Positions 1-7,462 of a DNA stretch of 64,000 bases are shown piece by piece (positions within the stretch are counted from its first letter, which is position 1; each line of letters opens with the position of its first letter). The position numbers were made by a program, and so were the translations under genes. Below the pieces are notes generated by a model that worked only from the letters and a program-made list of their open reading frames with translations, did no database searches and was not told where the DNA came from. Source of the stretch: CAVYOD01 sp963770045. Its GTDB lineage: Bacteria > Acidobacteriota > Aminicenantia > Aminicenantales > CAVYOD01. Where the stretch lies: assembly GCA_963770045.1 (NCBI GenBank), contig CAVYOD010000015.1, forward strand, positions 124,001 to 188,000. Direction: 5' to 3'.

Positions 1-500
1 CGCAGTCTCTGATCTTGGCCTGGGCGTCCTTGGCCTGATCGCTGAGGGGATAGTTGGTGACGACTTTTTTGAACTCGGCCAGGGCCTGCTCGGTCTTAGT
101 TTGGTCTCTGCCCGGAGCCAGGATTTTCTTATAATAGGTCATGGCGATCTGAATATTGGCAATAAGGGGCCGACGGGCTGTAAGGATAGAGAGAGATGAA
201 CTCCCTGTATTCGGAGGCGGCCAGGATGAGGTTCCCTTCATCCCCCTTCTTGAAATAAGAATCAGCGATCAAGAGCTTGGCCCGCTGAGCATAGAAGCTC
301 TTGGGGAAGGAATCGATCACCTGCCTCAGGTAGAGGCGGGCCTTCTCTTCGTCCTTCTTGATCTCGGCCTCGCCGAGCTTGAAGAGGGCCTCATCCGAGG
401 AGGCGACCTCCGGGGCGAGCTCGGCTGTGCGCTTTTTGCACTGGATGCCCGAGAGCAGACAGAGCAGACAGAGTCCCAGCGCGAGCGTGGTTTTTTTCAT
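1..500 (-). CDS. bamD: BamD-like TPR outer-membrane assembly lipoprotein (3' end outside window, frame break)
   Basis: The N-terminus is a hydrophobic signal segment ending in a Cys near residue 21, followed by tetratricopeptide-like helices such as EALFKLGEAEIKKDEEKARL and a YPYSPSAPY block, typical of the YfiO/BamD family that scaffolds the Bam beta-barrel insertion complex. The residue before the Cys is Gln, so the lipobox is imperfect. The frame breaks at about 152: one extra base separates the N-terminal half from a continuation (MTYYKKILAPGRDQTKTEQA) that is family-like and runs off the window start. It is the last visible gene of a minus-strand set with the epimerase, rpe and PASTA genes. 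The family call is moderate; BamD versus another TPR lipoprotein cannot be settled here. Confidence 0.6.
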
Positions 501-522
501 GGGTCGGTCCTTTTCGGCAGCA

Positions 523-1476
523 CTATTTATTCTCCAGGGAATAGAGCGCTCTCAGCCAGTTCCATTCTTCCCGCAGCCCCTGTGGGAGAGGAGTGCCCGG
601 CGAATATCCGAGCTCGCGGCGAGCCTTCCGAATATCGGCCAACGTATGAGGAACGTCCCCCTTCTGGGGTTCGAGTCTGGTGATCTTGGCCGGCCGTTGA
701 CAGATTTCCTCCAGAAGCGGGAAGAGAGTCTCCAGTTTCTCCTGGTGCCCGCCGCCGATGTTGTATGTCTCGCCCGGTCTTCCTCTCCGGAACGCGGAGA
801 CGCTGGCCTCGATGATGTCTTCGATGTAGGTAAAATCCCTGGTCTGGGTTCCGTCGCCGTAAACGGAGATGGCCTTTCCCTCGGCCAGGGCTTTGAAGAA
901 CTTGTGGAAAGCCATATCCGGCCGCTGTCCCGGCCCGTAGACGGTGAAAAACCGAAGGGACACGGTCGGGACGCCGTAATTCTTATGATAGAGAAAGCAG
1001 AGTTGCTCGGCCGAGAGCTTGGTCACGCCGTAGGGAGAGAGCGGGTGAAGCGGGCTGGACTCGGTCATGGGCAGGTCCGGCGAGAGCCCGTAGACGGAAG
1101 AAGATGAAGCGTAAACGAATTTTTCCAACGGGCGGTCTTTGACGGCTTCAAGGAGTTTCTGGGTGACCTGGATGTTGTTCCTGACGTAGGCCGAGAAGCT
1201 CTGGCCCCAGCTCGACCGGACCCCCGCCTGGGCGGCCAGGTGGAAGACGCAACCGGCTCCCTCCAGGATTTTTTTCGGATCGCAGTCGGCCAGGTCTTCG
1301 CAGAGAAAAGAGAAGTTCTTGTCCCGGAGCAGAAGTTCCAGATTCTTCTCCTTGATCCAGCGCGGATAAAAATCGGTCAGCGAGTCGACGCCCCTGACTT
1401 CGAATCCTTCGCGGAGCAGTCTGCGGCAGAGGTGGGAGCCGATGAACCCTGCCGCTCCGGTGACGACGCTGATCAT
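523..1476 (-). CDS. NAD-dependent sugar-nucleotide epimerase/dehydratase (extended SDR)
   Basis: This 317-residue cytoplasmic enzyme has the Rossmann NAD-binding motif GAAGFIGSH at residues 7-15, the Ser-rich catalytic strand YASSSSVYG near 122-130 and the catalytic Tyr149-x3-Lys153 (SPYGVTK). The RFFTVYGPGQRPDMA stretch and the C-terminal substrate domain resemble UDP-glucuronate or UDP-glucose 4-epimerases, which make galactose-type precursors for surface glycans. Its start codon overlaps the rpe stop by 4 bases, so the two are translationally coupled. Substrate specificity cannot be read from the sequence. Confidence 0.88.
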   Translation of the reverse strand: MISVVTGAAGFIGSHLCRRLLREGFEVRGVDSLTDFYPRWIKEKNLELLLRDKNFSFLCEDLADCDPKKILEGAGCVFHLAAQAGVRSSWGQSFSAYVRNNIQVTQKLLEAVKDRPLEKFVYASSSSVYGLSPDLPMTESSPLHPLSPYGVTKLSAEQLCFLYHKNYGVPTVSLRFFTVYGPGQRPDMAFHKFFKALAEGKAISVYGDGTQTRDFTYIEDIIEASVSAFRRGRPGETYNIGGGHQEKLETLFPLLEEICQRPAKITRLEPQKGDVPHTLADIRKARRELGYSPGTPLPQGLREEWNWLRALYSLENK

Positions 1477-2141
1477 GATGGATTGCAGGCCCCGGCTATC
1501 TGTCGCATTCTCAGGATGGTCCCCCGAGGATCTTGGCTCTTGAAAATCGTGTTGCCGGCGACGAGGATCTCAGTGCCTTCGAGGATCAGTTGTTCCATGT
1601 TCTCCAGGTTGACGCCTCCGTCGACTTCGATGGGGATGGCGCGGTTCTGACTTTTCAGCCAAGTCTTGAGGCGGCCGATTTTCTTGTATGATGATTCGAT
1701 GAATTTCTGCGCTCCCTTTCCCGGATCGACGGACATCACCAGGACGAAATCCAGATCGGGCAGGATATCGCTCATCAAGTGGATCGGAGTCGCCGGGTTG
1801 AGGGCCAGGCCGGCCTTCTTTTGGGCCTGCTTGATGAGCCCGATGTCACGGTGGAGATGGGCTGTGGCCTCGAGGTGGATCGAGATCAAGTCCGCCCCGG
1901 CTTCGATGAAGAGCGGAATAAAGCGCTCCGGGGTTTCGACCATCAGGTGGACGTCCAGAGGCAGCTTCGTCATTTCCTTGAGCGAGGCGACCAACTGCGG
2001 CCCGAAGGTGAGAGTCGGAACGAAGTGGCCGTCCATGATATCAACGTGGAGGAGGTCGGCGCCGGCATCCTCCACCAGCTTGACGGCTTCCCCGATCCGT
2101 GAGAAGTCGGCGGAGAGGAGAGAAGGTGCGATCTGGATCAT
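1473..2141 (-). CDS. rpe: Ribulose-phosphate 3-epimerase
   Basis: This 222-residue TIM-barrel enzyme interconverts ribulose 5-phosphate and xylulose 5-phosphate in the pentose phosphate pathway. Family blocks are intact: the start IAPSLLSADFSRIG, the metal-site strand VDIMDGHFVP, LDVHLMVETP, the MSVDPGKGAQKF loop (usually MSVNPGFGGQ, so slightly diverged) and the phosphate-binding IEVDGGVN. Length is normal for the family. It overlaps the PASTA gene upstream and the epimerase downstream by 4 bases each, which indicates a tight operon. Confidence 0.95.
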   Translation of the reverse strand: MIQIAPSLLSADFSRIGEAVKLVEDAGADLLHVDIMDGHFVPTLTFGPQLVASLKEMTKLPLDVHLMVETPERFIPLFIEAGADLISIHLEATAHLHRDIGLIKQAQKKAGLALNPATPIHLMSDILPDLDFVLVMSVDPGKGAQKFIESSYKKIGRLKTWLKSQNRAIPIEVDGGVNLENMEQLILEGTEILVAGNTIFKSQDPRGTILRMRQIAGACNPS

Positions 2142-2857
2142 TCTTTGCTGACCTCCAGCGTGATCTGATTTCTTTTCTGGATCTTGTATCCGGATGGGGG
2201 GAACTGCTTGATGATGACCCCTGGTTCGAGACCGGGGTAATAGGAATAACGGATGTCCGCGACCCTAAAATCCAACTCTTTGAGCCTGGCCAGCACCCGC
2301 TCGGCCTTCTTGGCGATGAGGTCCGGCATGAGATAGGCTTCCTCTTCCTCCCCCTGGCTGACGAGCAAACCGACAGGGCTGTTGCGGTCGGCTTCAGCCG
2401 AGGCGGGAGGTTGCTGGGCCATGACCCGACCGGCGGCGTAGCGTGGGGTATGGACTTGGGTGAGCTTGCCCCGGACGAGACCCGCCTCCTTCAGAAGCTG
2501 GATGATGCTTTCGAGGCTTTTCCCTGTCAGGGCCGGGACCACGACCTTCCGGCTCCCTCCTGAGACGATGACCCGGACGACCTTGTTGATCTGGGTTTTT
2601 GAACCGGCGGGCGGGTCCTGGGCGATGATCTTGCCCTTTTCCCAATCGTCATTCGGCCGGATTTCTTTCTGGGCAAGGGACAGGTTCTTCTTCATCAGCT
2701 CTTTCCGAGCTTCATCCATGTTCTTGCCTGTCAGGTCGGGAATCGAAATCAGGTCGCTTTCCAGAATCTTCCGCGACACGAGCAAAGCGCTTCCGAAAAA
2801 GAGGATCAGAAGGATGAATATATAGAGCAGAGTATCAAAGAGTTTTATTTTCGGCAT
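2138..2857 (-). CDS. Membrane-anchored protein with three PASTA domains
   Basis: This 239-residue protein has one N-terminal transmembrane segment (about residues 9-29, IFILLILFFGSALLVSRK) followed by three consecutive PASTA repeats. The first starts at IPDLTGKNMDEARK, the second at VVVPALTGKSLESI and the third at YLMPDLIAKKAERV; each ends in the usual PPAG/PPSG turn. PASTA domains bind peptidoglycan stem peptides and are usually fused to Ser/Thr kinases or class A PBPs. Here there is no kinase or transpeptidase domain, and the kinase at 59009 lacks PASTA. It is the first gene of the operon with rpe, the epimerase and the BamD-like gene. Confidence 0.85.
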   Translation of the reverse strand: MPKIKLFDTLLYIFILLILFFGSALLVSRKILESDLISIPDLTGKNMDEARKELMKKNLSLAQKEIRPNDDWEKGKIIAQDPPAGSKTQINKVVRVIVSGGSRKVVVPALTGKSLESIIQLLKEAGLVRGKLTQVHTPRYAAGRVMAQQPPASAEADRNSPVGLLVSQGEEEEAYLMPDLIAKKAERVLARLKELDFRVADIRYSYYPGLEPGVIIKQFPPSGYKIQKRNQITLEVSKE

Positions 2858-2888
2858 CAGAAACGTTCAAGCTCGTCGGCCAATTAAA

Positions 2889-2917
2889 TCTATACCATAG
2901 AATCATAACCAAGTAAA
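2889..2917 (-). promoter_or_regulatory. Sigma-70-type promoter of the PASTA-rpe-epimerase operon
   Basis: Read on the minus strand, TTTACT (2917-2912) and TATAGA (2894-2889) are separated by 17 bases. The predicted transcription start is near 2882, about 25 bases upstream of the PASTA start codon. The call rests on hexamers and spacing only. Confidence 0.45.
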
Positions 2918-2940
2918 CTGGCAAAACGTTACCAGATGTC

Positions 2941-2983
2941 TATCTCGTCACGAACCTGGTGAGCGGTGAGCCGTGAGGAGTGA
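2941..2983 (+). repeat. Intergenic repeat: nonamer plus GTGAGCN heptamers
   Basis: TATCTCGTC at 2941-2949 matches the window-wide nonamer, and the GTGAGCGGTGAGCCGTGAGG block follows 11 bases later (2960-2979). A reverse-oriented CCGCTCACTGC lies at 3150-3160, so the two heptamer blocks form an inverted pair about 180 bases apart. The 2858-3223 interval holds only these repeats and the minus-strand promoter; I see no gene in it. Confidence 0.6.
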
Positions 2984-3165
2984 AAAACAAAAACCAAGAT
3001 CAAATCTCTTAGTTCTCATATCCTCTGGCTCAGGCGTTATTTAGGGCATTCTGGGGTTTGAGGTATTTTATTCTTTTCGTTTTCTGGAGGTCTGCTTATT
3101 GTCGAGAGAAGGGGACCTATCGATTTCCGGGCCGTTCCTCTTTTATGAACCGCTCACTGCTTTTC

Positions 3166-3192
3166 GACCAGATAGACGAGTTAGACGATTTT
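3166..3192 (-). repeat. Intergenic nonamer repeat tract
   Basis: Three 9-base units (GACCAGATA, GACGAGTTA, GACGATTTT) are the reverse orientation of the TNTCTCGTC nonamer found elsewhere in the window. They are preceded by the reverse heptamer block CGCTCACTGC and end about 30 bases upstream of the threonine aldolase start. A very similar arrangement recurs at 52795-52856. Confidence 0.6.
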
Positions 3193-3223
3193 ATTTATAA
3201 TGGCGGGCGCGGAGGAAAATTTC

Positions 3224-4258
3224 ATGACAGACTATTCCGATTTCAGAAGCGACACGGTCACCCGCCCCACACCGGCGATGAGAAAAGCCATGGCTGAGGC
3301 AGAGGTGGGAGATGATGTTCTTGGGGACGACCCGACCGTCCAGAAGCTCGAGTCTCTCGCGGCCAAGGTTATGGGAAAAGAGGCCGGGCTCTATGTGCCC
3401 TCGGGCACGATGGGAAATTCAATCGCCGTCAAGGTTTGGACCAGGGAGCTTGACGAGGTCATCGTCGAAGCGAAATCGCACATCTACAACATGGAATCCA
3501 CCCATATGACTTTCATCTCCCGGGTGATGCCACGGCCGTTGGCCTCGTCACGGGGAGCCATGGATCCCGAAGATGTGGAAAGGAATGTCCGGAAACCCTC
3601 CGTTCACGTGCCCCGCACCTCGCTCATCTGCGTCGAAAACAGCCATAATAATTGGGGTGGTGCCGTTTTGCCCCTTGAGAATATCAAAGCCCTGAGGTCG
3701 ATCGCCGACCGCCACGGTCTCCGGCTTCATCTTGACGGGGCCCGCATCTTCAACGCCAGCACGGCATCTGGAATTCCGGTCAAGGATTACGCAGCCCAGG
3801 CGGATTCGGTCATGTTCTGCCTCTCCAAGGGGCTGTCGGCTCCGGTCGGTTCGATGCTCGTCGCGGACAAGGCTTCGATCGAGTTCGGCCGCCGGGTCAG
3901 GAAGGCCCTCGGAGGAGGGATGAGGCAGGTCGGCGTGCTCGCGGCGCCGGGGCTCATCGCCCTAACCGAGATGGTCGGCCGGCTCAAAGAAGACCACGAC
4001 CGGGCGAAAAAGCTCGCCCTTGGGATATGCGAACTTCCTGGGGTCACCCTCGCCCCTACCGATGTCGAGACAAACATCGTTATCTTTGGCTTTTCTCACC
4101 GCCGGATCTCCATCCCGGGACTGCTCGATCAGCTGCGGGAGAGGGGAGTCCTGGCCCTGTCCGTTACGGGTGGAATACGAATGGTGACTCATAAAGACGT
4201 CGGCGACAACGACGTGGACAAGGCCGTGCACGCTTTCCGCGAAGTCCTGGCGAGCTAA
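3224..4258 (+). CDS. ltaE: Low-specificity L-threonine aldolase (PLP-dependent)
   Basis: This fold-type I PLP enzyme cleaves threonine or allo-threonine to glycine and acetaldehyde. The signature N-terminus DFRSDTVTRPTPAMR, the GDDVLGDDPTV block, the YVPSGTMGN phosphate-binding region, the PLP-contacting LHLDGARIFNA and the catalytic Lys202 in CLSKGLSAPVGS are all present. An upstream in-frame ATG at 3200 exists, but the GGAGGA at 3211-3216 points to the ATG at 3224, giving 344 residues, normal for the family. The gene stands alone and is convergent with the Fe-S oxidoreductase downstream. Confidence 0.92.
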   Translation: MTDYSDFRSDTVTRPTPAMRKAMAEAEVGDDVLGDDPTVQKLESLAAKVMGKEAGLYVPSGTMGNSIAVKVWTRELDEVIVEAKSHIYNMESTHMTFISRVMPRPLASSRGAMDPEDVERNVRKPSVHVPRTSLICVENSHNNWGGAVLPLENIKALRSIADRHGLRLHLDGARIFNASTASGIPVKDYAAQADSVMFCLSKGLSAPVGSMLVADKASIEFGRRVRKALGGGMRQVGVLAAPGLIALTEMVGRLKEDHDRAKKLALGICELPGVTLAPTDVETNIVIFGFSHRRISIPGLLDQLRERGVLALSVTGGIRMVTHKDVGDNDVDKAVHAFREVLAS

Positions 4259-4260
4259 GA

Positions 4261-4290
4261 AGTGAGAAGTGAGCCGTGTGCATGAGCAGC
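4261..4290 (+). repeat. GTGAGCN heptamer repeats downstream of threonine aldolase
   Basis: Directly after the aldolase stop, the units GTGAGAA, GTGAGCC and a degenerate GTGTGCA/TGAGCAG follow each other with period 7. They belong to the same heptamer family seen at 2960, 10357 and 52759. No nonamer tract is obvious here. Confidence 0.45.
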
Positions 4291-4390
4291 AAGCCGTGGA
4301 AACGCATAGAAGATAAAAGAATTATTTTTGGCATCCCTGGAAGCCCTTCTGTTTTGTGCTGGCAAGCAGAGGGGTATGTCTCAGGGGGAG

Positions 4391-4527
4391 CGGGGCCCGT
4401 CGCAGCGCATCCCCGCCCGTCCGCAGCCAAAATTCCGCGACAAATTTAGGAATTCGATCGAACATCACACATTTTCCCGCGGAATTTTGGCTGCGGGCGC
4501 GGCGGGGAGCCCTGCGCCGTTCGCCCC
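4391..4527. repeat. Large imperfect palindrome between convergent genes
   Basis: The left arm (4391-4439) and right arm (4478-4527) are reverse complements. The inner 19 bases match perfectly (CGCGGAATTTTGGCTGCGG on the right arm), and outer blocks such as CCCCGCC/GGCGGGG and CGGGGC/GCCCCG continue the pairing for about 49 bases around a 38-base AT-rich loop. Weaker symmetry may extend to about 4366 and 4545. It fills the space between two convergent genes, so it may serve as a bidirectional terminator or be a MITE/REP-like element. There is no T-run after either arm. Confidence 0.7.
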
Positions 4528-4610
4528 GTCCCTCTCTAAGAGCTCAAGCAGGCCGATAATTCTGGGCAGAATGAGGTGCGTCAGCACAAAACAGAAGAGA
4601 ATTTTCCTGC

Positions 4611-6623
4611 TCAGATGACTTCCGCGACCAGCTCGGCGATGTCCTTCACCTTGATCTCGGTATTCTGTTTGTCCTTGAGTCCGTCCCTGAGCATCGTCTG
4701 ACAGAACGGACAGGAGGTCGCCGCAACCGCCGCTCGCGACCGGACGACCTCCTCGGTCCGGAGATGGTTGATCCGCCGGCCGAGAGATTCTTCGGTCCAC
4801 ATCAATCCGCCTCCCGCGCCGCAGCAGAAACTGTGTTCGCGGGAGTTACGCAGCTCGACCAGGCTCTGCTCTCCGAGAAGAGCCAGGATCTCACGGGGTT
4901 CGCTGATGATGCCGTTGTGCCGGCCGAGATAGCAGGAGTCATGGTAGGTCAGGAGACCTTCTTTCTTTTGCTTCACCTTCAGCTTGCCCTCCCGGAGGAG
5001 GCGCCTCAGCAGGACGACGTGCGGAATGATTTCCAGCCGTCCCCAGAATTCCCGCTCGTCCGGAGAAGCAGAGGGGTTGAGATCCACGAGCCGCGGATAT
5101 TCGTTTTTGAAGGCATTGTAGCCGTGGGGGCAAATGGTGATTATTTTCTTGACACCGTAGGCCTGGAAAAGCCTGATGTTTTCGGCGGCCAGGGTTTGGA
5201 AGAGGTACTCGTTCCCCAGCCGTCGGGCCGAATCCCCGCAGCATTTTTCTTCCGTTCCAAGAATCGCAAAATCGATCCCGGCTTTGGTGAGAATTCCGGC
5301 CATGGCCCGAGCCACTTTTTTTCCCTCTTCATCGAAGGAACCGAGGCAGCCCACCCAAAAAAGGTATTCCGCACCGGGATTGTCCTTGAGCCGCTTGACG
5401 GGGAGTCCCTCCGCCCAGTCCGCTCTCGTCGCGAACCCGATCCCCCAGGGATTGCTGTTGGATTCCATGTTTCTGAAGAAGGGGTTCAGTTCGGCGGGGA
5501 ACTTGCTTTCCATTAGGACTTGGCTCTGCCGCAGGCCGACGATCTTGGGGATGTGCTCGATCTCCACCGGGCAGACATGCATGCAGGCGCCGCAGGTCGT
5601 GCAAGTCCAAATCTCACCCTCGCTGAAGACGGGAGGCACCAGCGGAGAAAGCGCATCCCGTTCTTTCTTTTCGATCGCCCGAGCGTCCCGAAGGAGGTTC
5701 CTCTCCAAATTGTAGAGGATCATCTTGGGTGAGAGCGGTTTCTCGCTGGTCGAGGCCGGACAGACGTCCTGGCAGCGGCCGCACTCCATGCAGGCGAAGG
5801 CATCGAGCCTGTCTTTCCAGGTCCAGTCCGTAGCCTTCTCGACGCCGAAGACTTCGGATTTTTCGAGATCGAGCGGCTCAAGCTCGCCGCTCGGTTGGTG
5901 TCGTTTGAACAAAAGATTGAACGGGCCGGTGAACATATGAAGGTACTTGGAGTGGGGGACATAGGCGATGAACCCGTAAACAAAAAGGACGTGGAGCCAC
6001 CAGGAGATGCGATAATGTGTCGCTAGGAGCGATGGTCCGAGCGTCGATTTCTGGATCATCCGGGCCAGCGGTCCTCCCAGAAAGGCGAGCCGCAGCGTCT
6101 CCGGATGCCTGGCGATGGCGAAGGCTTCAAAATACAGATAGCTGAGCGTGACCACGATAATGAAAGAGTAGATGACCGCCGAATCGAGGGGCGTCGTTGC
6201 GTAGGCCTTGGGACGCACGATGAACCGGCGGACGATGAAAAAAGCCACGCCCACCAGGACCAAGACGGCCATGAGGTCCACCAGGAGCGAGAAGAAAAGG
6301 CCGAAGCTCGTCCGACCGAATAAATAGAAGCCGTCGAAAAAACCCTCCAGCGTGTGATTGATGGTCATGGTGTCGAAAGTCAGGGCGCTGTAAAAAATGA
6401 AGACATGCATGAAACCGGAGAACAGCCTCTCGTTCTTGAGCGTGCATCTCTGGAAAAGGACCTTCGTCAGCGCCTCCCAGATTCTCTTCCCCGGCTGATC
6501 GAATCTGTCCTCCGGCCGTCCCGAGCGCAGGATCCGGTAGCGGCGCCAGAGGGGAAGGGCGAAGGCGCTCAGCGTTACCAGGATGACGAGAACAAAAACG
6601 ATCTTTTCCCAACTCGAAAGCAT
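4611..6623 (-). CDS. Membrane cytochrome b/Fe-S oxidoreductase (HdrD/EMO-like)
   Basis: This 670-residue fusion has an N-terminal NarI-like haem b membrane domain with about six helices and His residues at 73, 90, 203 and 211. Two 4Fe-4S motifs follow, at C278-C281-C284-C288 and C341-C344-C347-C351, each ending in Pro. Two CCG domains at about 428-475 and 560-615 complete it (EKCCGDS and SFCCGAGGG). This is the layout of HdrD-like proteins that pass electrons between electron-transfer flavoprotein or other cytoplasmic donors and menaquinone (EMO type). No etf genes are nearby, so the partner is unknown. It has a strong AAGGAGG site and is the last gene of a minus-strand set with the TonB receptor. 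Confidence 0.88.
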   Translation of the reverse strand: MLSSWEKIVFVLVILVTLSAFALPLWRRYRILRSGRPEDRFDQPGKRIWEALTKVLFQRCTLKNERLFSGFMHVFIFYSALTFDTMTINHTLEGFFDGFYLFGRTSFGLFFSLLVDLMAVLVLVGVAFFIVRRFIVRPKAYATTPLDSAVIYSFIIVVTLSYLYFEAFAIARHPETLRLAFLGGPLARMIQKSTLGPSLLATHYRISWWLHVLFVYGFIAYVPHSKYLHMFTGPFNLLFKRHQPSGELEPLDLEKSEVFGVEKATDWTWKDRLDAFACMECGRCQDVCPASTSEKPLSPKMILYNLERNLLRDARAIEKKERDALSPLVPPVFSEGEIWTCTTCGACMHVCPVEIEHIPKIVGLRQSQVLMESKFPAELNPFFRNMESNSNPWGIGFATRADWAEGLPVKRLKDNPGAEYLFWVGCLGSFDEEGKKVARAMAGILTKAGIDFAILGTEEKCCGDSARRLGNEYLFQTLAAENIRLFQAYGVKKIITICPHGYNAFKNEYPRLVDLNPSASPDEREFWGRLEIIPHVVLLRRLLREGKLKVKQKKEGLLTYHDSCYLGRHNGIISEPREILALLGEQSLVELRNSREHSFCCGAGGGLMWTEESLGRRINHLRTEEVVRSRAAVAATSCPFCQTMLRDGLKDKQNTEIKVKDIAELVAEVI

Positions 6624-6636
6624 GGTCCCTCCTTAT

Positions 6637-7462
6637 TTAGAAAGGAACGGCGATCCCCCAGAGGACCTTATAAAAAGTCTGCTTGTTCCCAAGACGGGTG
6701 GTCTCGAGATCCTGCCAGAGTCCTCCTCCCGCGGACAATTCAAACCACTCGGCGAGCTTCAGGCGGATGATGAGATCGCCGAGAAGAGCCTGGCCGTGGG
6801 AAAAGGCCTGGGACGTCTGGAACAGAACCTGGAGGTGGACGCCGACTCGGCGATCGGCCCAGGCACCGAGCCTCAGTCCATACTCCTGCAGCAGCCTGTT
6901 GCCGGACAGGTCGAGGTGTGTGTGCTGGTTGGTAATGTACAAAAACCAGGTAAAGGCCTCGATATAGAAGTCATCGGACTCGTAGGGAATGCCGAAGCCG
7001 ATGTAGTTCCGGTTGGTGAAAAAGGGTTTGCCGTTAAGATAGCTGGTGTGGTCGGAGTCGTGATCGCTGTCGTGGCCGAGGATGAGCACCAGATTATCTG
7101 ACCACATACTGGCGGAGAGAGAAATGCCAATCGAACTTGGTTCGGTCATAGGTATCGTCGTGAGCGACCATCTGGGCCGTCAGGAAGGTCGTGTCCGTGA
7201 AATAGATCGTGTTCCGAAAGCCATAGTTCCAGCGATCGGTCAGGCCGCTGAGATCGTTGAAGCTGGGGAAATTGCAGGGAGCCTGGAGCTGGCCGAAAAA
7301 TTCGCCGTGAATGGTGACCGACCCCAAGGTGAACAGAGGCTTTTTGTTCTTGACGGGACGGTAGATGAAGAGCTCGTAGCCGGCGAGCTCTTGGGCCCAG
7401 AGCGACAGGATCCCCATGAAGACGACTAAACACAGAGATTTTATATATTTATTAGAACTCAT
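6637..7462 (-). CDS. Predicted outer-membrane beta-barrel protein (frame break)
   Basis: The N-terminal part starts at 7462 with a signal peptide (CLVVFMGILSLWAQELAG) and runs to about 7110, where one base appears to be missing. The continuation from SDNLVLILGHDSDH in another frame runs to 6637 and ends in an aromatic residue (GIAVPF), as outer-membrane barrels do. Together they give about 275 residues with alternating aromatic strands and an Asp/His-rich loop (GHDSDHDSDH). I do not recognise the family. The start overlaps the end of the TonB receptor gene and the stop lies 13 bases before the Fe-S oxidoreductase start, so all three are probably co-transcribed. Confidence 0.6.
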
